From positions 30,967 to 94,966 of the forward strand of contig NZ_JANXWG010000048.1 of NCBI RefSeq assembly GCF_025351285.1: a stretch of DNA of 64,000 nucleotides, given 5' to 3'. Positions 36,723 through 48,419 of this stretch are shown one piece after another. A program made the position numbers and the translations under genes. Every line of letters begins with the position of its first letter. The first letter of the stretch is position 1. The notes under the pieces are model-generated. The model was not told the origin of the DNA. It searched no databases and saw only the letters and a list, made by a program, of their open reading frames with translations. Origin of the DNA: Novosphingobium sp. GTDB taxonomy: Bacteria; Pseudomonadota; Alphaproteobacteria; Sphingomonadales; Sphingomonadaceae.

Positions 36723-37614
36723 CAAGCATCCAGCGGATGGTCTGCTCAAGCGGCGGCATGCCCACAGGACCGATCATCGTTTCGAGCCGGGCGCGATTGC
36801 CAGCTAGCGAGCGCACTTCGGATTCGCGCACCAACGCTGGATTGACGCTGATTTCGAACCTGACGCCGGCCAGTGTCTCGACCAGCCCGACCACGTCGCG
36901 CAGCGAAAGCGGCACGCCCGAGCAGACGTTGAAAATGCCGCCTACCGCTTGCGGGGAATCGAGCAGGCGAGCGTAGCAATCGACCATGGTCCGCACGTCG
37001 GAAAAATCCCGCGCGACATCCAGATTGCCGAGTTCGAGGACATGCTTGCCATTGCGGACATGCTCGACCAGTTTCGGTATGAGGAAGCTGGGTGACTGGC
37101 CAACCCCGGTGTAGTTGAAAGGCCGGGCCACGATCGAGGGTACGCGCGGGGCGTAAATCCGCGCAAGGTGTTCCATGGCCAGCTTGCTGACAGCATAGTC
37201 GTTGGCGGGCAGCGCCGGGCAATCCTCGTCGAGGATGCCCTCGCGGGCATTGCCGTAGACATTTGCGCTACTGGCCAGCAGCACCCGTTCGATCGTATCG
37301 TGGCGTTCGGCCAGGGCCTGCAGCAAATTGCGCGAGGCGATCAGGTTGGAACGATAAATTGCGGCGATATCATCGTGCGCCACGAACGAGACGGCGGCGA
37401 GGTGGACAACGCGGTCGGGCCGGGCTTCACCCAGCACTGCCCGCGTTGCAACAAGATCCTCAAGGTCCAGTTCATGGCACTCTGCCAGGTCCGCAGTGGC
37501 GCCCGCCCCGGCATCGCGCCCGACACCGATCACGACATGGCCGCGCGCAGACAGCGCGGCAGCCATGTATCGGCCGGTGAATCCACCAATGCCGGTTACC
37601 AGCACACGGGCCAT
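36715..37614 (-). CDS. rmd: GDP-4-keto-6-deoxy-D-mannose reductase-like epimerase/dehydratase
   Basis: A 299-residue extended short-chain dehydrogenase. It has the NAD(P) motif GIGGFTG (residues 8-14), SSANVYG and the catalytic Y140-x3-K144 pair, followed by PFNYTGVGQSPSFLIPKL, a signature of RMD-type reductases. It would reduce the Gmd product to GDP-D-rhamnose, in parallel with the fcl branch to GDP-L-fucose. Gmd lies directly upstream (40 nt) and the glycosyltransferase overlaps its 3' end. The distinction between Rmd and a related 4,6-dehydratase-partner reductase is inferred from context. Confidence 0.75.
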   Translation of the reverse strand: MARVLVTGIGGFTGRYMAAALSARGHVVIGVGRDAGAGATADLAECHELDLEDLVATRAVLGEARPDRVVHLAAVSFVAHDDIAAIYRSNLIASRNLLQALAERHDTIERVLLASSANVYGNAREGILDEDCPALPANDYAVSKLAMEHLARIYAPRVPSIVARPFNYTGVGQSPSFLIPKLVEHVRNGKHVLELGNLDVARDFSDVRTMVDCYARLLDSPQAVGGIFNVCSGVPLSLRDVVGLVETLAGVRFEISVNPALVRESEVRSLAGNRARLETMIGPVGMPPLEQTIRWMLDA

Positions 37615-37654
37615 CGTTAGTCCTCTCTTGCGCGCGTGGCCTGCGGGCGAAGGG

Positions 37655-41190
<3,536 letters not shown>

Positions 41191-41209
41191 GGTTAAGCCC
41201 TGATGATGC

Positions 41210-43501
41210 TCAGGGGCGCAAGGCGCGAGCGATGCCCGTGCGCCATTCGCCGCCGTTTGCTGACAAACCGACCGAATTGTCCGACGGACTGGAGCGCGCA
41301 TCGCTTGTCATGCTGTCGGCCGGGGCTGGTGCACTGCGCGAGGCGAACAAATCTGCGCCATCCTGCCTGGCGGATCGGCTGCCGGCGCGCACTGCCAGGA
41401 CCTGCAGGTTCATTTCGTGGATGACGTGGTTGAGATGCAGAAATCCCTCGGTCATCCGGGTTGAAACGATGCCGAGTTCATTCTGGACCGATCGGATCGA
41501 TCGCTCCAGCGTCGTTTCCCCGCGCTGGTGCGAAAACAACCGGATGAACCAGCCGATCAACGGGCGATTTGCCATGCGATGTCGCCGAAGGACACGGTCA
41601 AGACCGGCTATGCCAGGATCGTGCAGCGCCCCTTCGGATGAAAATCGCAGTTGGCCCAGGATCGTCAGCTTGTCCGCACCCGATCGCAGCCGGCTGACAT
41701 AAAACGATTCGCCAGCAGCATCGGGCTGCCGCCCCAGGATCGTGACATAAGCGCAGCGAACAAAATCAAGGTCTGCCAGCGCGCACAGCGAGGCCAGCGA
41801 ATCAGCCCGAAGGTACGGGTTGAGCGGAAGATCCTGGAACAACGACATCGTGGGGGTCCTATCTGACAATACGCGGGCTGTCGCAAGGGAGGCTGGCTCG
41901 ACTTCGGCGGTAGTGGCGCCGCGCTGGTTTTCCGGGGGCGCGAATGTCGGTTGGTTGATCGGCCTTCGGTCAACGTGCCTGAACAATGACGCGATGCGAT
42001 GCGGCCAGCGTTGCAACCGCGCCTCGATCAACGCCAGCGCGCCTGTCAGCTTTCCCAGTTGCGCAACGTGCTGCGCCAAATCGCGCCGCAAGGCAGTTTC
42101 GCTGGCCTGCAGAATGGCAATGCGGGCTTCGCGATCGATGATATGCTGTGTCTGGAGCCTGCACGCTTCGGCCAACTGACCCAATTGTGCTGCTTGATTG
42201 GCGGTAATCGTGGCTGCGTGACCCTCGCGGGTCCGCGCCAAATCCAGTTGCGTGGAAAGATCTGCTTCTCGGCGAACGCCTTGTTTGCGTAGCGCATCCG
42301 TTTGCGCCCGCGCTGCCCGGGCATCGGCGAGTTCGATCCGCTGGCGCGCAAGATCCCCGGCGAGCGTTGCCAAAGCCGTGTCCAGGCGCGTCGCTTGTTC
42401 GCGCGTGCTGGCGAGTTCACGCGCCAGTTGGGATTGTCTCAGCGACTGCTCGGCCAAGTGCGTTTCAGTCGCGCGCAAAGCCAGCCGGGTTCGGTCCAAT
42501 TCAGCCCGTTGCTGGTCGAACTGCCCAAGGAGTGCCGCTACGGCATTGTCCTGAGCCGATCGGGTAGCCTCAGCGCCTGCGATGCGCCCGTCCTTTTCGG
42601 CCAGTGCCAGTCGCAAGCCTTCAGATTCTGCGGCAAGGCGCTCGGCCCTCAAGCCCAAACGTTCGGCTTCGGCTTCGATTGTCCGGAGTTTGCCTGCCGC
42701 TTCGGATGCCAGCAAGGCGGCCGACCAATGCCCGGCAGTGACGCAAAACGCGTCGAACACACCGGGCGTTTGCGCCAGCCGCGGACCGAGCGCGGCATGC
42801 GCGGCCGAAACAAAGAACCGGCTCAGTCCGTCAAAGGCAACTTCGCGATAGCCGCGCCGTTCAACTTCCTCGCGCCAGCCGTGGTCGGTTACGACTTGCG
42901 AATTGGGAGCGGTGCTTTCGATCACCAGAACCCACGGCCGGACCGGCGAATCGCCCCAACTGAGCAGGACGTCCGGCTCCATTCCCTCGACGTCGATCTT
43001 GAGCCAGTGGAGATCGTTGGACCCGAAGCGATCGAGCAATTCTTCCAGGCGGACCACGCGAACCCTGATCGCTTCAGTGGCGTGGCCGGCAAGCCGGTGC
43101 TGTCTGGCAATGGCCGCTACGCCGGTCGAAAGTCCGGTGTCGGCAATGGCATGAATGGTCATCGAGCCGGGCTTCGAGCCTACCGCGGCCTCGATCACGT
43201 CCTCATCCGGGCGATGTTGCCGCAGCAATCGAGCGAATTCCGGAACCGGTTCGACATGAACACCCCGCCAGCCGGCTTCGTAAAATGCCAGGCTTACGGA
43301 TTCGTTGACCGGGTGTTGCGCTCCAATGTCCAGGTACCGACCATTGCGCACGCCCGCCAAAGCGCGCCACAAGCGCACATCCTCGAAGTTCTGCGCATGG
43401 GACAACAGCCCGCGGGGTGCTGGATCCGGTGCGGCCGATTGGCGTGACGGAGGTACACTGCGAGGCGGTTTTGCGGGAATGGCCGACGAACTCCGGGGCA
43501 A
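41210..43501 (-). CDS. FkbM-type methyltransferase fused to coiled coil and DUF4214-like domain
   Basis: A 763-residue protein. Residues about 33-230 form an FkbM methyltransferase (SHAQNFEDVRLWRAL, GRYLDIGAQHPVNESVSLAFYEAGW with the SAM-binding DIGA, and LKIDVEGMEPDVL). Residues about 260-480 are a heptad-rich Ala/Leu/Arg/Glu coiled coil. Residues about 565-660 resemble DUF4214 (LDFVRCAYVTILGRQPDAAGESFY). The tail is Ser/Ala-rich. The track starts at a TTG with no clear RBS, so the N-terminus may differ. In a capsule locus such a protein may O-methylate the glycan while the coiled coil provides assembly or chain-length spacing; that role is inference. Confidence 0.8.
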   Translation of the reverse strand: MPRSSSAIPAKPPRSVPPSRQSAAPDPAPRGLLSHAQNFEDVRLWRALAGVRNGRYLDIGAQHPVNESVSLAFYEAGWRGVHVEPVPEFARLLRQHRPDEDVIEAAVGSKPGSMTIHAIADTGLSTGVAAIARQHRLAGHATEAIRVRVVRLEELLDRFGSNDLHWLKIDVEGMEPDVLLSWGDSPVRPWVLVIESTAPNSQVVTDHGWREEVERRGYREVAFDGLSRFFVSAAHAALGPRLAQTPGVFDAFCVTAGHWSAALLASEAAGKLRTIEAEAERLGLRAERLAAESEGLRLALAEKDGRIAGAEATRSAQDNAVAALLGQFDQQRAELDRTRLALRATETHLAEQSLRQSQLARELASTREQATRLDTALATLAGDLARQRIELADARAARAQTDALRKQGVRREADLSTQLDLARTREGHAATITANQAAQLGQLAEACRLQTQHIIDREARIAILQASETALRRDLAQHVAQLGKLTGALALIEARLQRWPHRIASLFRHVDRRPINQPTFAPPENQRGATTAEVEPASLATARVLSDRTPTMSLFQDLPLNPYLRADSLASLCALADLDFVRCAYVTILGRQPDAAGESFYVSRLRSGADKLTILGQLRFSSEGALHDPGIAGLDRVLRRHRMANRPLIGWFIRLFSHQRGETTLERSIRSVQNELGIVSTRMTEGFLHLNHVIHEMNLQVLAVRAGSRSARQDGADLFASRSAPAPADSMTSDARSSPSDNSVGLSANGGEWRTGIARALRP

Positions 43502-43595
43502 AATGGAAATGCTTCAACGATCTGAACGCCTGACCGCGAGGCGGGGCGGGTTGCCAGGCAGCCAGTAACGCCAACTGCCAGAGTAATGCCAGCTA

Positions 43596-44648
43596 TCAGA
43601 ATGCGACCCGGCGGTTCAAGGCAATGAGCCGCTCCACCGTCGCAGTGGCCTTGTTCACCTCGGTTGCCATGCCAAGGTCCAGGGCAAACGCCCTTCCGGC
43701 CGCACCGATACGTTTGGCCTGGTCCGTATTGGCGCGCAACCACGCCATCTGGGTCGTGAAGTTCGACAAGTCCGGCTTGACCGGAACGTAATGCAGATAG
43801 GGGATGAGCTGGGCATAGTACCACTGGTGAAAGCCACATTCGGAATCGACCTTGAGCACAGGCGATCCGGTCAGCAGCTTGAGAAAAAACGAGCTCCAGG
43901 TGTTGGTGTTGCCATCGATATCAACCTGATAGCGATAGCGCACGATTTCGTCCTGCGCGTCATATGGCCCAAGATAGCCCAGCATTTCGTAGCGCGCCTG
44001 CTTCTCAGCCGCATCGGCGTGCGGTTCGATGGCAGTGATTCTGGCGTCGACGATGTCGGGGCGATCGAGCGATATGCGGCAGATCTCGATCCGCGGCGCA
44101 TCGGCCGGATTGCGGTATCGAAACGTGCCGGTATCGGTTCCTCGCCAATAGGCACGATCGATCCGCTCATCCCAGCCCGGCGCCTGGCCGAACGCTGCGC
44201 CTTGCGCGCGGTATCCATCGGAACTCATGAAATAGGGGTCCGGAACCAGGAAATCGGGCACGATCGAACTGAACGACAGCACCCGGCCCGCGTAACCTTC
44301 ATCTCCCAGCGAGGCCGCAAGCGTGGCACCTTCGTCGCTTGCGGCAAAGGCCGGAAGCACGAATGGCAACATCGACAACACCCGCCCGCAATAAACTTCG
44401 CCCAGCCCCGACATCACGGTGCAGCGCAAGGCATCGGCGCGGAATTCGAATTCGGCCAGTTCGTTGGCAACGTGGACATGAACCGGCGGGCGGGAAAAGT
44501 GGATATCGAGCGGCAATACCTGCCCGTTCTTTCGGGTGAAGCTGGCCAGACCGCATAGCACTTCGCCCTGCGCTGCCGCCGCGTTCCATTGTTCACCCGG
44601 ACCGGTCAAAGGGGGTTGCGCGTCGTCGATTTCAAAATTCATTTTCAT
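43596..44648 (-). CDS. GT90 (CAP10)-family glycosyltransferase
   Basis: A 350-residue protein matching the CAP10/LpsA family GT90, whose bacterial members are O-glycosyl- or xylosyl-type transferases of surface glycans. Typical elements are RIDRAYWRGTDTGTFRY (about residue 162), YRYQVDIDGNTNTWSSFFLK (about 241) and SPVLKVDSECGFHQWYYAQLIPYLHYVPVK (the conserved C-terminal GT90 core). There is no signal peptide. The start could be 44648 or 44642 (MNFEIDD), and it overlaps the 3' end of the upstream gene by 17 nt. The substrate is unknown. Confidence 0.85.
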   Translation of the reverse strand: MKMNFEIDDAQPPLTGPGEQWNAAAAQGEVLCGLASFTRKNGQVLPLDIHFSRPPVHVHVANELAEFEFRADALRCTVMSGLGEVYCGRVLSMLPFVLPAFAASDEGATLAASLGDEGYAGRVLSFSSIVPDFLVPDPYFMSSDGYRAQGAAFGQAPGWDERIDRAYWRGTDTGTFRYRNPADAPRIEICRISLDRPDIVDARITAIEPHADAAEKQARYEMLGYLGPYDAQDEIVRYRYQVDIDGNTNTWSSFFLKLLTGSPVLKVDSECGFHQWYYAQLIPYLHYVPVKPDLSNFTTQMAWLRANTDQAKRIGAAGRAFALDLGMATEVNKATATVERLIALNRRVAF

Positions 44649-45468
44649 TTTTTAAAACACGAATGTCAGCACGGGCTTGCTTCAATTCGCCTTCAAGATT
44701 TGTGATTCTCTCGCTCAGGCGACGCTCGATTGGAGGCACGGTGGAACGAGCAGTTCCAATCTCGGCGGAACGATATTTCTTACGAATTGAGCCAATGAAA
44801 TACCCATTATGCCACGCGGAATCTTTCTGGATCGCCTTTACGGGGTGACTGCCATCTTGTGTGGTTCGGATTTCTACGTGTGAAATCAACTCACATTGGC
44901 TGTCTGTTATGGCATCAAATGTCCCGTTGCGGACGCTCTCCCAATTCCAATCATCCACAATTAAAATGAACGAGTCATCCAAAGAATCCTGTGCAATTTT
45001 CACACCATCATACTGATCTTGATATTCGTGCGGCCCATCGAAAAGATAGACGTTATATTTTCCAATTACGCCGTAATCAATTGATCGAAAATCATTCTCT
45101 ATGAATAGAAAATTCGTCGATTCAGTGCGCGCGCGATCAGTGTTGCTCAAAAATGAATCTTTTGGACCACCGAATAAACTCCAGTCATCAACGCAAGTAA
45201 AAGTTGCTGCATTACCTGCCATAGCGGCGCATGCGGTTGACCCTGCCCATGACCCGATTTCTAAATATCGACAATCGGGAATATTCCCGACTAAATTATT
45301 TATAAATCTCCGGTAAAGTCGGCCCGACATTCCGGGTATATCAAGTACCCACTCGGGCAAATTTGAGTCAAGTGCTAGAGCACGATTCAACGCAGCGTCA
45401 ATCTTCTCAGCATACGAACCTGGTTCTACCATGCCATATCGAACAATGGATGTCTCTTCGTTCACCAA
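44632..45468 (-). CDS. Class I SAM-dependent methyltransferase-like protein (low GC)
   Basis: A 278-residue protein. It has a methyltransferase-type SAM motif CRYLEIGSWAGSTACAAMAGN (about residues 66-86), an acidic strand end FTCVDDWSLFGG and a later LFDGPHEYQDQYDGV, consistent with a class I fold like that of Methyltransf_24. The C-terminal 50 residues form a predicted coiled coil. Base composition is strikingly AT-rich compared with both neighbours (for example around 45040-45110), a sign of recent transfer. The start is TTG 45468 or GTG 45465, both close to a GGAG RBS. The GT90 gene overlaps its 3' end. The substrate is unknown. Confidence 0.7.
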   Translation of the reverse strand: MVNEETSIVRYGMVEPGSYAEKIDAALNRALALDSNLPEWVLDIPGMSGRLYRRFINNLVGNIPDCRYLEIGSWAGSTACAAMAGNAATFTCVDDWSLFGGPKDSFLSNTDRARTESTNFLFIENDFRSIDYGVIGKYNVYLFDGPHEYQDQYDGVKIAQDSLDDSFILIVDDWNWESVRNGTFDAITDSQCELISHVEIRTTQDGSHPVKAIQKDSAWHNGYFIGSIRKKYRSAEIGTARSTVPPIERRLSERITNLEGELKQARADIRVLKNENEF

Positions 45469-45718
45469 ACCAACTCCATTTTAACGTATAAATTACATTG
45501 CGATGATTTTATACATTCTTGATTTTTTTAGTTAAGATCGATCTCAATACGGACTACCGAAGTGTGGCGTTCCACTGTGGAACCCATTTCGGGTCGATGC
45601 TGTTCCGCTCGACCAACGCTCTTGGCTCTGATTACCAGGATGAACCGCTCAACAGACTACCATATTCGTGGTGGTGTCAATAGCTCCTAAGCTACCTACT
45701 AGGCCAACCCCATGACAT
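45469..45718. other. AT-rich 250-bp gap between the methyltransferase and kpsT genes
   Basis: This gap contains an AT-rich 60-bp stretch (45480-45535) followed by normal-GC sequence with no supported gene. Stop codons interrupt all frames. It separates the kpsEMT genes from the glycosyltransferase/methyltransferase block on the minus strand, so it may hold the promoter for the lower block. It coincides with the edge of the low-GC gene and could be an insertion junction. Confidence 0.5.
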
Positions 45719-46366
45719 TTACTGTGTGAAGTAGAAATGGTAGGCTTCATCGTTATCTTCAAAATTGTACAGTTTACCGTCTTTGATGACGGAAAGGCGT
45801 TTGCAATGGGCGCGAACGTAGCCGGCATCGTGCGAAACGATAACCATGGCATGACTGGCTCGCTTCTCGAACAACTCGATATGGCAGCGTTCGTGAAATC
45901 GCTGGTCACCCACGGCCATGATTTCGTCGATCAGGAAGCAATCGAAATTGATGACCATCGAAATTGCAAACGCAAGTCGCGACAGCATGCCCGAACTGTA
46001 AGTATTGACCGGTTCGCGAAAATAGCGCCCCAGCTCGGTAAAATCCTCGACGAATGCCATATGATCGCGCCAGTCTTCACCGTAGATGCGGCAGACAAAG
46101 CGCAGGTTGTCCAGCCCGGTCAGCGAACCCTGGAATCCGCCCGAAAAGGCCAGCGGCCATGACACCGACATCGAGCGGTCGATCGTCCCGCTATCGGGTT
46201 TCTCGGCACCGCTGATAAGGCGGACCATCGTGGACTTGCCCGCGCCGTTGCGGCCCAGGATGCCAACCCGCTCGCCGTATTCGATTCGGAAATCGATGTC
46301 CTTGAGGATCTGCACGCGGCCATGCGTGGTGGCATAGCCGCGCGATACTTTGGCCATGGAGATCAT
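45719..46366 (-). CDS. kpsT: Capsule ABC transporter ATPase KpsT
   Basis: A 215-residue nucleotide-binding subunit of the capsular polysaccharide ABC transporter. It has Walker A GRNGAGKST at residues 38-46, the signature YSSGMLSRLAFA at about 136-147, Walker B CFLIDEIMAVGD at about 160-171 and the H-loop VSHD. It lacks the C-terminal carbohydrate-binding domain of Wzt, which fits KpsT of the Kdo-lipid capsule type. Its ATG 46366 overlaps the kpsM stop (ATGA). It acts with KpsM on the cytoplasmic side of the inner membrane. Confidence 0.93.
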   Translation of the reverse strand: MISMAKVSRGYATTHGRVQILKDIDFRIEYGERVGILGRNGAGKSTMVRLISGAEKPDSGTIDRSMSVSWPLAFSGGFQGSLTGLDNLRFVCRIYGEDWRDHMAFVEDFTELGRYFREPVNTYSSGMLSRLAFAISMVINFDCFLIDEIMAVGDQRFHERCHIELFEKRASHAMVIVSHDAGYVRAHCKRLSVIKDGKLYNFEDNDEAYHFYFTQ

Positions 46367-47190
46367 CCCGGCACGATCCGGCGTTCGATGATGCGTAGTT
46401 GGAACAGCCCGATCACGGTCAGCGCGGCCGCCCAGATCAATAAATAATCGATGTTGTAGATGCTCGTGACCTTTGACCCGAAATAGCCCTCGCGCAACAT
46501 TTCGACGCCATGCACCATGGGCACGTAAAGCACCGCGTCGCGTCCTGCCGGAGGCAATGCCGAAATGAGGAATCCGGATCCCGAGACAGGGAAAATAATG
46601 TAGGATAAGGGATGCCAAATCTTTTCGACGATCTCCGAAAAGAAGGCCAGCGTGCCGATGAACAGCGCAAGCGATCCTCCCAGCCAAGCCAGGGCGAGCC
46701 ACGCGCCGATCACTTCGAGTACATTCTCGGGCGGATCCATCAGGCCGAGCGACAGATACACCAGCGACAACAGCGTGAACGACATTGTCGCCCCGATCGC
46801 TTCAAGCAGGATTCGCGCCAGAAACAGGTCCATCGGACGCACCCGGCGATGAACGAGCAAGGCCCGGTTCGGTTCGATTGCGGCGACACAGCGGGCCGGC
46901 ATGTTGCGCCACAGCAGCACGCTTGAATAACCGGTCAGCGCGAAAGCCACGATCGGCAGCGACGATCCGTGGTTGGCCCCCACCACGTACCACAAAGTCG
47001 TGACGCCCAGCGTGAACAGCATCGGTTCGACGAACAGCCACAGAAAGCCGATGTTGTGTCGGCCAAACCGGGTCAGGATCTCGCGCATCAGCAGTGCCCC
47101 GACCACCCGCCGCTGGATCAGCCAGCCCTGGGCAAGCAATCCGCGCCGGGCGCTGGGCTTTTCGGCAACTTTCAACCCAGGACTTGTCAT
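46363..47190 (-). CDS. kpsM: Capsule ABC transporter permease KpsM
   Basis: A 275-residue ABC-2-type permease with six predicted helices. The segment QRRVVGALLMREILTRFGRHNIGFLWLFVEPMLF near the N-terminus is characteristic of KpsM/Wzm-type glycan exporters. ATG 47190 (MTSPGLK) is chosen because it overlaps the kpsE stop by 4 nt (ATGA); the track's 48-nt extension is unsupported. It forms the transmembrane channel with KpsT and receives the Kdo-linked polymer. Confidence 0.93.
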   Translation of the reverse strand: MTSPGLKVAEKPSARRGLLAQGWLIQRRVVGALLMREILTRFGRHNIGFLWLFVEPMLFTLGVTTLWYVVGANHGSSLPIVAFALTGYSSVLLWRNMPARCVAAIEPNRALLVHRRVRPMDLFLARILLEAIGATMSFTLLSLVYLSLGLMDPPENVLEVIGAWLALAWLGGSLALFIGTLAFFSEIVEKIWHPLSYIIFPVSGSGFLISALPPAGRDAVLYVPMVHGVEMLREGYFGSKVTSIYNIDYLLIWAAALTVIGLFQLRIIERRIVPG

Positions 47191-48296
47191 TCTGCGTGCT
47201 CGCGAACCCCGGCGAGCAGCATCCGCAGGATGCCCCATGCCACCAGTCCCAATGCGAAAGTGGCCAGGATTCCACGCAGCCGTCGCGGCTCCAACGCTTC
47301 GTCGGGCCGGTTGGGCTGGACAATGCGTTCGACGTAAGCCTGCTTGCGGCGTGCCTCGGTCATGGCTTCATCGCGCGACGCCATTGCAGCGCCCAATTGC
47401 CGATCGGCAAACTGGCTTTCAAGCTGCAAGCGCTGGTAGCGTGCCGCTTTGCTGGAGAGCGAGCGGCGACTGCCGGCGACCTTGTCGAGTTCTTCGTCGA
47501 TTTGGCCCGAAAGTTCCCGGATACGCACTTTCAGCACCGCGATCTGGGGGTTTTGCGGGGTATAGGCTTGCAGTTCGGCCAGTTGCGTATGCGTTGCTAT
47601 CAAGCTGTCCTGAAGCTTCGAGATCATCTGGATCTGGACGGTCGCCTGCTTTTCGGGGTCGATAACGCCTTCCTGGTTGCGGAACTGCGAAAGTTCGAGT
47701 GCTGCGGCATTCGCCTTGCGCCGTGCTTCGTCGAGATAGCCGCTGGAAAATTCGATCAGGTCCTGCCTTGCGCGGGTGTTGAGCCGGTTGACCAGCCCTT
47801 CCGCCAGGCCGAGCAGCCCGACATTCATGCGATAGGCGTCATCGGAGGTGTAAGCGCGGACCGAAAGCGTCGTGATCGATGATGACGTATCGTAATCGAT
47901 CGATACCCGATTGCGGTAGAAGCGGTAGAGACTTTCGAAACTGCCGCTTAGGCCAAGCGGGTTGAAGCGATCGAAAATCGATACCGTTGGCCGGGTATAC
48001 GCCTTCTCGACGGCTCGGTCGCGATTGAGCTGCGTCAGCGCATCGCGCGAAGTCACGAAACTTTGTGCCGCAAAGATCTCGTCCCCGGCATTGCCGAACC
48101 CGGTCGACTTGAGCAGGAAGCTGAATGACGATGGAGCAGGCTTGTCGGGGGATCGCACGACAAAACGCGATTCCGAGATATAGACGTCGGACGCGAAAAA
48201 CCCGAAATACAGCAACGCGCCCAGTGTGGGGATCACCACGCACAGCACAAACAGGCCGCCCAGTTGCTTGAAGCGCCCGACCAATTGAGAGGTCAT
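47187..48296 (-). CDS. kpsE: Capsule export inner-membrane protein KpsE (Wzz/PCP-like)
   Basis: A 369-residue polysaccharide-co-polymerase/adaptor. It has an N-terminal membrane helix (LFVLCVVIPTLGALLYFGFFA, about residues 14-34), a periplasmic domain beginning YISESRFVVRSPDKP, a long coiled-coil region (about 165-315) and a C-terminal membrane helix (ILATFALGLVAWGILRMLL). ATG 48296 is chosen rather than the TTG two codons upstream. It is the promoter-proximal gene of kpsE-kpsM-kpsT. KpsE links the KpsMT channel to the outer-membrane exporter. Confidence 0.92.
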   Translation of the reverse strand: MTSQLVGRFKQLGGLFVLCVVIPTLGALLYFGFFASDVYISESRFVVRSPDKPAPSSFSFLLKSTGFGNAGDEIFAAQSFVTSRDALTQLNRDRAVEKAYTRPTVSIFDRFNPLGLSGSFESLYRFYRNRVSIDYDTSSSITTLSVRAYTSDDAYRMNVGLLGLAEGLVNRLNTRARQDLIEFSSGYLDEARRKANAAALELSQFRNQEGVIDPEKQATVQIQMISKLQDSLIATHTQLAELQAYTPQNPQIAVLKVRIRELSGQIDEELDKVAGSRRSLSSKAARYQRLQLESQFADRQLGAAMASRDEAMTEARRKQAYVERIVQPNRPDEALEPRRLRGILATFALGLVAWGILRMLLAGVREHAE

Positions 48297-48419
48297 AATC
48301 AAACTCGTCTAAGGCCACTGCGAAGGTGGCCTGGAATGGATCAAAGCTGCAAACGCTCTAGGTTAACCCGATCGGTAATGCAAAGGCTGCGGCTGGGTTC
48401 CAACCCGGCAGCAGGCCGA

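Noticed and set aside
41906-41913. JUMPstart/ops-like GGCGGTAG (also at 53791-53798)
   Set aside because: Both matches lie inside coding sequence (one antisense to the FkbM gene, one inside kdsD), not in leader regions of the operons.
45469-45718. Insertion-sequence remnant in the AT-rich gap
   Set aside because: No inverted terminal repeats, target duplication or transposase motif could be supported; it is recorded only as AT-rich intergenic DNA.
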